A stretch of 18,511 nt of DNA from Deinococcus sp. GTDB lineage: Bacteria > Deinococcota > Deinococci > Deinococcales > Deinococcaceae. Position 1 is the stretch's first letter; every line of letters starts with the position of its first letter. Positions 15,463 through 18,511 of this stretch are shown piece after piece. Location of the stretch: the NCBI RefSeq assembly GCF_025362455.1, contig NZ_JANYGJ010000202.1, forward strand, positions 1 to 18,511, written 5' to 3'. The position numbers and the translations under genes are program-made. A model generated the notes under the pieces. That model ran no database searches and was not told where the DNA came from. It saw nothing but the letters and a program-made list of their open reading frames with translations.

Positions 15463-16165
15463 CTAAACCAGCGATGCGCGCCGATGCACGGTGCGCTGCC
15501 CGATGGCAAATACCAGGCTGCCCCAGCCGAGAATCAGCGTCACATCCAACGCCACCCGTTCCAGCCCCTGCCATGCCAAATCCAAGCGGCCCAGAGAGAG
15601 CCCCATGCCGATGACCGCCGTCGCTGGCGTGATCACCAGGGCCACCAGCGCCCCGGCGGTCACGCTGCGCCGGTAGGCCACTATGATCACCGCCCCGAAG
15701 CGCCGCAAAAGCAGGAAGGTCAGCCCTGCCGTCAGGATGAACACTGCGTAGCCCGCCAGGGTGCTGGTTACCCCGCGCCACGATGGAGGCCGCGATCAGG
15801 GACGTGGCCTGAGCGGCGCCCTTACTGGTCAGCCCAATGGCGCCCCTGGTGCCGCAGGCCAGCCTCCAGTTCTTCCCATAGGGCCTCGTCCACGCCGTTC
15901 TCGACCTAGGTGTCCAGCTTGGGGTCAATGCTGCTGCTGGTTTCGGCGGTCACGGTGGAATATTCGTCGCTCATTTGCGCGACCTGGCGCCGCGCTGCGT
16001 CGGCGCCCCGGTTGAGGACATGGACGGTGATCACGTCGCCAGCAGGTTTGATTGAGGAGCGCCGCGAGACGCTGAGCCCGATCACGTGTTCCTGCCGTTC
16101 GAGCAGGCAGAGGAGCGCGTCGGTGATAGTGTCCCCGGCACACTGATGTCCACGGTTCGGTGCAT
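15463..16165 (-). pseudogene. Decayed DUF389-type membrane protein gene
   Basis: Pieces of one protein are spread over different frames on the minus strand. MHRTVDISVPG starts at 16165 and then shifts frame into ITDALLCLLERQEHVIGLSV...SSSIDPKLDT, which runs into a TAG. After it VENGVDEALWEELEAGLRHQG continues in frame. A further shift leads to GLTSKGAAQATSLIAASIVARG, and another to the final block (15744-15463) with helices and AYRRSVTAGALVALVITPATAVIGMG, ending RTVHRRASLV. The order and motifs fit DUF389 proteins (hydrophobic, unknown function). The pieces are shorter than a complete protein, so there are also internal deletions. At least two frameshifts and one stop make it non-functional. 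It lies just beyond tniQ on the opposite strand. Confidence 0.75.
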
Positions 16166-16233
16166 GCGGGCTCCAGAAACAGCTTCACCGCGCTCCAGGC
16201 TCAGGGTGAGTCGAAGCGCGGCGCTGTTGTGCG

Positions 16234-17823
16234 TTACCGTGTGACGTTTAAGGTGATGGTGCGGGCAGCGGCGCTCTGGCCGTTTTCTTTAAGAGCGTAG
16301 GTGATGCGTCCAACGCCCGGCTTGCTGGTATAGCTGTAGCTGCAACTGGCGTCGAGCGGCAGCACCTTCTGGCCGATCTGGCGCGTTCCCCGGCTGACGG
16401 TGACGGTATAGCTCTTCCCGCTGCCCTCACCACCGAAACGGAACGGCTGCTTGACCTGGGCACCGTCCCTGAGCGACAGCGAGAACGGCTTGGTGCAGCT
16501 TCCGGTCTGGGCCGTTCCAGCAGCTACCGTCAACTTCAGCTCGCTGGTCGCAGAGCCAGTGGTGGCCGTGTAGGTGTGCGCTCCAGCAGATGGGCTAGGC
16601 ACTGAGAAGGTCCAGGCGCCGCTGGCGTCGGTGCGGGCGGTGCCGAGCGTGTTGCCGTCCTCGGTGATGCTCAGGTCGGTGTCGGCGGGGCCGGTGCCAG
16701 TGAGGCTCAGCGCACCAGCCGGGACACGACCGCTGGCTGGAGCCGTGAACGCCAGATCCGTCGAGGGCGCCGCAGTTACTGAGGACGGCGTAGTTGCGGC
16801 GCTGGAGGCCGGGTCTGCCGCGCTGCTGGGCACCGTACTGTCTGGCGCTGTGCTACTCGGCGTTTGGGCAGTGGCGTCAGAAGTGTCCACGGTGGCCGCC
16901 GTTGCTGTCACAGTCCGGCTGAGTGCTGTGCTGGTGCCACTCTCCGTCACCGCGTAGGTATGGGAACCGGCAGCAGGCGCCGGAACGGTGGCGCTGAAGG
17001 CCCCGTCTGCGGCGACCTGAGCGGTAGTCAGACTGGTCCCATTCTCGCTGACCGTGACGGTCTCGCCCGCCTTGCCCGTACCGCTCAGTGTCACGGGACC
17101 AGTCACACTGGCGCCCTCAGCCGGTTGAGTCAGGGCGAGCCCAGTCTGGTTGCGCTGCGAGAGGTAGCAGCCGCCCACGCCTAGCAGAAGGGCCAGAGGG
17201 AGCAGCCACCAGACCGGGGTCCGGCGGCGAGGCTCCTCCTGGGCAGGTCGGGTCACCAGTTTCGGGGGCAGAGGGGCAGGGACGGGCGCGGCCCGTTCTA
17301 CCACCACATCTGGCGTGGACGTCAGGACTGCGACAGGCGCAGCGGCTGTGCCGGTCAGGGCGGCCCCCCCGAACAGGGTGCCAAGGGTTGCTGCCGTTAA
17401 CTTGTCGCTGGTGGCACGATGTCCGATCAGGCTCAGCAAGAGGGGTAGTAGCAATTCCATCATCCGGCGCACGGTTGGGGCGTCGGTGCCGGTGGCGTTG
17501 GCCAACCGCTGCACCTCGGTGTCCACGCCCGTTCCCATCGCCTCGGGGAGCAGCTCAGCCCCGACTTGCTGGAGCCGGGCCAGCGCTTCTGGACTCCCGG
17601 TCAGTGTGTCAACAGATCCAGCCGGTATCCGGTCACGGGTCAAATCAAGCAGCTTCTGGGCGCCCTCCGGTGTGCGGCTCAGCGCACTTAGGGCGTCGAG
17701 TTGACCGGGCAAAACCTCATCGGCAATGCGGGCGCTCTGGGTGGCCCGCAGGCCCAGGGACGCGCCCAGAGCTGCGACGACGGGGACGCTCAGGTGCTCT
17801 TTCAGATACTCTTGTATGTCCAT
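16234..17823 (-). CDS. DUF937-type membrane protein with Ig-like repeats
   Basis: The protein is 529 aa. The N-terminal 150 residues are helical with SARIADEVLPGQLDALSALS and MMELLLPLLLSLIG, resembling DUF937 (YidB-like). One membrane span (VWWLLPLALLLGVGGCYL) lies at about residues 209-226. The rest, likely outside, holds two clear Ig-like/Big-type repeats, each with LSGTG...TVSENG...AADGAFSATVP...AGSHTYAVTE, joined by a Ser/Thr/Ala-rich linker. A third, more divergent unit with a single Cys pair at its start and middle ends at NVTR. ATG 17823 is chosen because AAGGA lies 7 nt upstream; ATG 17868 lacks a ribosome site. It may act as a cell-surface or adhesion protein (inference). Confidence 0.8.
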   Translation of the reverse strand: MDIQEYLKEHLSVPVVAALGASLGLRATQSARIADEVLPGQLDALSALSRTPEGAQKLLDLTRDRIPAGSVDTLTGSPEALARLQQVGAELLPEAMGTGVDTEVQRLANATGTDAPTVRRMMELLLPLLLSLIGHRATSDKLTAATLGTLFGGAALTGTAAAPVAVLTSTPDVVVERAAPVPAPLPPKLVTRPAQEEPRRRTPVWWLLPLALLLGVGGCYLSQRNQTGLALTQPAEGASVTGPVTLSGTGKAGETVTVSENGTSLTTAQVAADGAFSATVPAPAAGSHTYAVTESGTSTALSRTVTATAATVDTSDATAQTPSSTAPDSTVPSSAADPASSAATTPSSVTAAPSTDLAFTAPASGRVPAGALSLTGTGPADTDLSITEDGNTLGTARTDASGAWTFSVPSPSAGAHTYTATTGSATSELKLTVAAGTAQTGSCTKPFSLSLRDGAQVKQPFRFGGEGSGKSYTVTVSRGTRQIGQKVLPLDASCSYSYTSKPGVGRITYALKENGQSAAARTITLNVTR

Positions 17824-17925
17824 TGGCGTCCTTGTGAAAGCTGATAAGTAGCGAGCCACACTGCTCATTGAGGAGCGACGTGTGGCTCGTGAACTCAGAG
17901 GGGCAAATTGCCAGGGAGGTCCGCT

Positions 17926-18432
17926 TCAGTCTTTGATGTCGTCGAGTTTCCGATTGGCGTCGCGTTTTAGATCGTCGAGCTTGTCGCCTGCCGCGTCCAC
18001 GGTCTTCTCCCCGGCCCGCTTGAGTTCGCCGCCCGCCGACTTCAACGAGTCGCGTGGATAGTTGCCGTCCAAACCGTCCTTAACAGCATCCTTGATGCTC
18101 TCGCCCGCCCTGTTGAGGTTGCCCTTGACACCTGGGTCGGCCTGACCGAGCAGACCCTTGACCCGGTCCATCAGATCAGGGTTGCTGCGCAGCAGCGCGT
18201 AGCCGCCCGCCGCTACTGCGACTATCAGCCATGGAAAGCCGCCGCCTGACCGGGGCCGGTTGGCCAGGTCACTGACACGGGCGGTGAGCACGTCGATGCG
18301 CTGCTCTTGCTTGGCCAGTTTCTTAGTTACGCTGGCGGCCAGGGCGGCTTCGGCTTTACTGGTGTTGAGGACCTCTGTAGGGGTCAAAACGTATTGAGGC
18401 CGTGCAGGACGTGAGATTTCCAGGGCAGACAC
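17926..18432 (-). CDS. Small membrane protein with coiled-coil and amphipathic tail
   Basis: The protein is 168 aa. A polar N-terminus is followed by a short coiled-coil-like segment (VTKKLAKQEQRIDVLTARVSDLA, about 35-57). One hydrophobic helix (FPWLIVAVAAGGYALL, about 68-83) comes next. The tail is charged with repeated amphipathic units (LKRAGEKTVDAAGDKLDDLK), like stress-associated YtxH-type or CsbD-like tails; no exact family is claimed. The start is the GTG at 18432, the only plausible one, but it has no ribosome site or TANNNT box, so the true N-terminus is uncertain. It lies 102 nt upstream of the DUF937 gene on the same strand. Confidence 0.6.
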   Translation of the reverse strand: MSALEISRPARPQYVLTPTEVLNTSKAEAALAASVTKKLAKQEQRIDVLTARVSDLANRPRSGGGFPWLIVAVAAGGYALLRSNPDLMDRVKGLLGQADPGVKGNLNRAGESIKDAVKDGLDGNYPRDSLKSAGGELKRAGEKTVDAAGDKLDDLKRDANRKLDDIKD

Positions 18433-18511
18433 CCAGTGAAGATGGCGGCCAGCACTTCCAGCCTGCCATCACCGAAGTGCTTGATGGCTTCCTGAATAAC
18501 GTCCAGGCCAT
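18384..18511 (-). CDS. Possible 3' end of a gene entering from the right
   Basis: A frame open at the window edge reads GLDVIQEAIKHFGDGRLEVL and continues to a stop at 18384, overlapping the GTG of the 168-aa gene by 49 nt. The first 25 residues look protein-like (amphipathic helices), while the last 15 do not. It may be a partial gene or a remnant fused to the next gene by deletion. No family is recognised. Confidence 0.3.
   Translation of the reverse strand, partial: GLDVIQEAIKHFGDGRLEVLAAIFTGCLPWKSHVLHGLNTF

Noticed and set aside
15445..15909. Plus-strand frame over the DUF389 region
   Set aside because: It is antisense to the recognisable but broken DUF389 fragments and shows no protein-like motifs.
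15351..18511. Second transposon end in the window
   Set aside because: I looked for ATTTGAGAC in inverted orientation (GTCTCAAAT), a terminal ACA next to CTGCC, and comM 5' coding sequence, and found none.

Overview
The window is GC-rich and gene-dense, and it looks like Deinococcus or a close relative. The grounds are a lysine-pathway M20 hydrolase of the LysK type, a short palindromic mobile repeat present in three copies, and several genes whose start codon lies about 6 nt after a TANNNT box, the leaderless pattern well known in deinococci. The genus is inferred from these traits, not from a marker gene.

Left part (1-4950): a large unrecognised protein (334-2181, minus) is divergent from a membrane-anchored Ser/Thr kinase with an NHL-type propeller (2374-4419, plus). 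The kinase may be preceded by a short leader ORF. An AT-rich, probably acquired, small membrane protein with a PH-like domain follows (4487-4921).

Middle part (4950-9480): a hypothetical membrane protein, a 58-residue single-span protein lying between two direct copies of a 127-bp MITE, and a two-gene unit on the minus strand. That unit has a PH-like/proline-rich/two-helix membrane protein upstream of a [LysW]-lysine hydrolase (lysK-like). A small acidic, glycine-rich protein and a membrane-anchored Mrr-type nuclease follow. A third MITE copy, inverted, lies at 64-190.

Right part (9568-18511): only the 3' third of comM is present (9568-10218). At 10219 it is cut by a Tn7-like transposon whose end begins TGT and carries four ATTTGAGAC/T motifs. 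The transposition genes read inward: tnsA (endonuclease), tnsB (DDE transposase), tnsC (AAA+ regulator) and a TniQ-family targeting protein with a C-terminal helix-turn-helix. Together they give a TnsA+TnsB cut-and-paste machine controlled by TnsC and directed by one TniQ/TnsD-like protein, here apparently to comM, a natural-transformation gene. Beyond tniQ are a decayed DUF389 membrane-protein gene, a DUF937/Ig-like membrane protein and a small membrane protein. These are cargo if the element continues past the window, because no second transposon end and no 5' half of comM are visible.

The most notable points are the comM-targeted Tn7-like element, the MITE family with a flipped central hairpin in one copy, and the recurrent leaderless-start signature.
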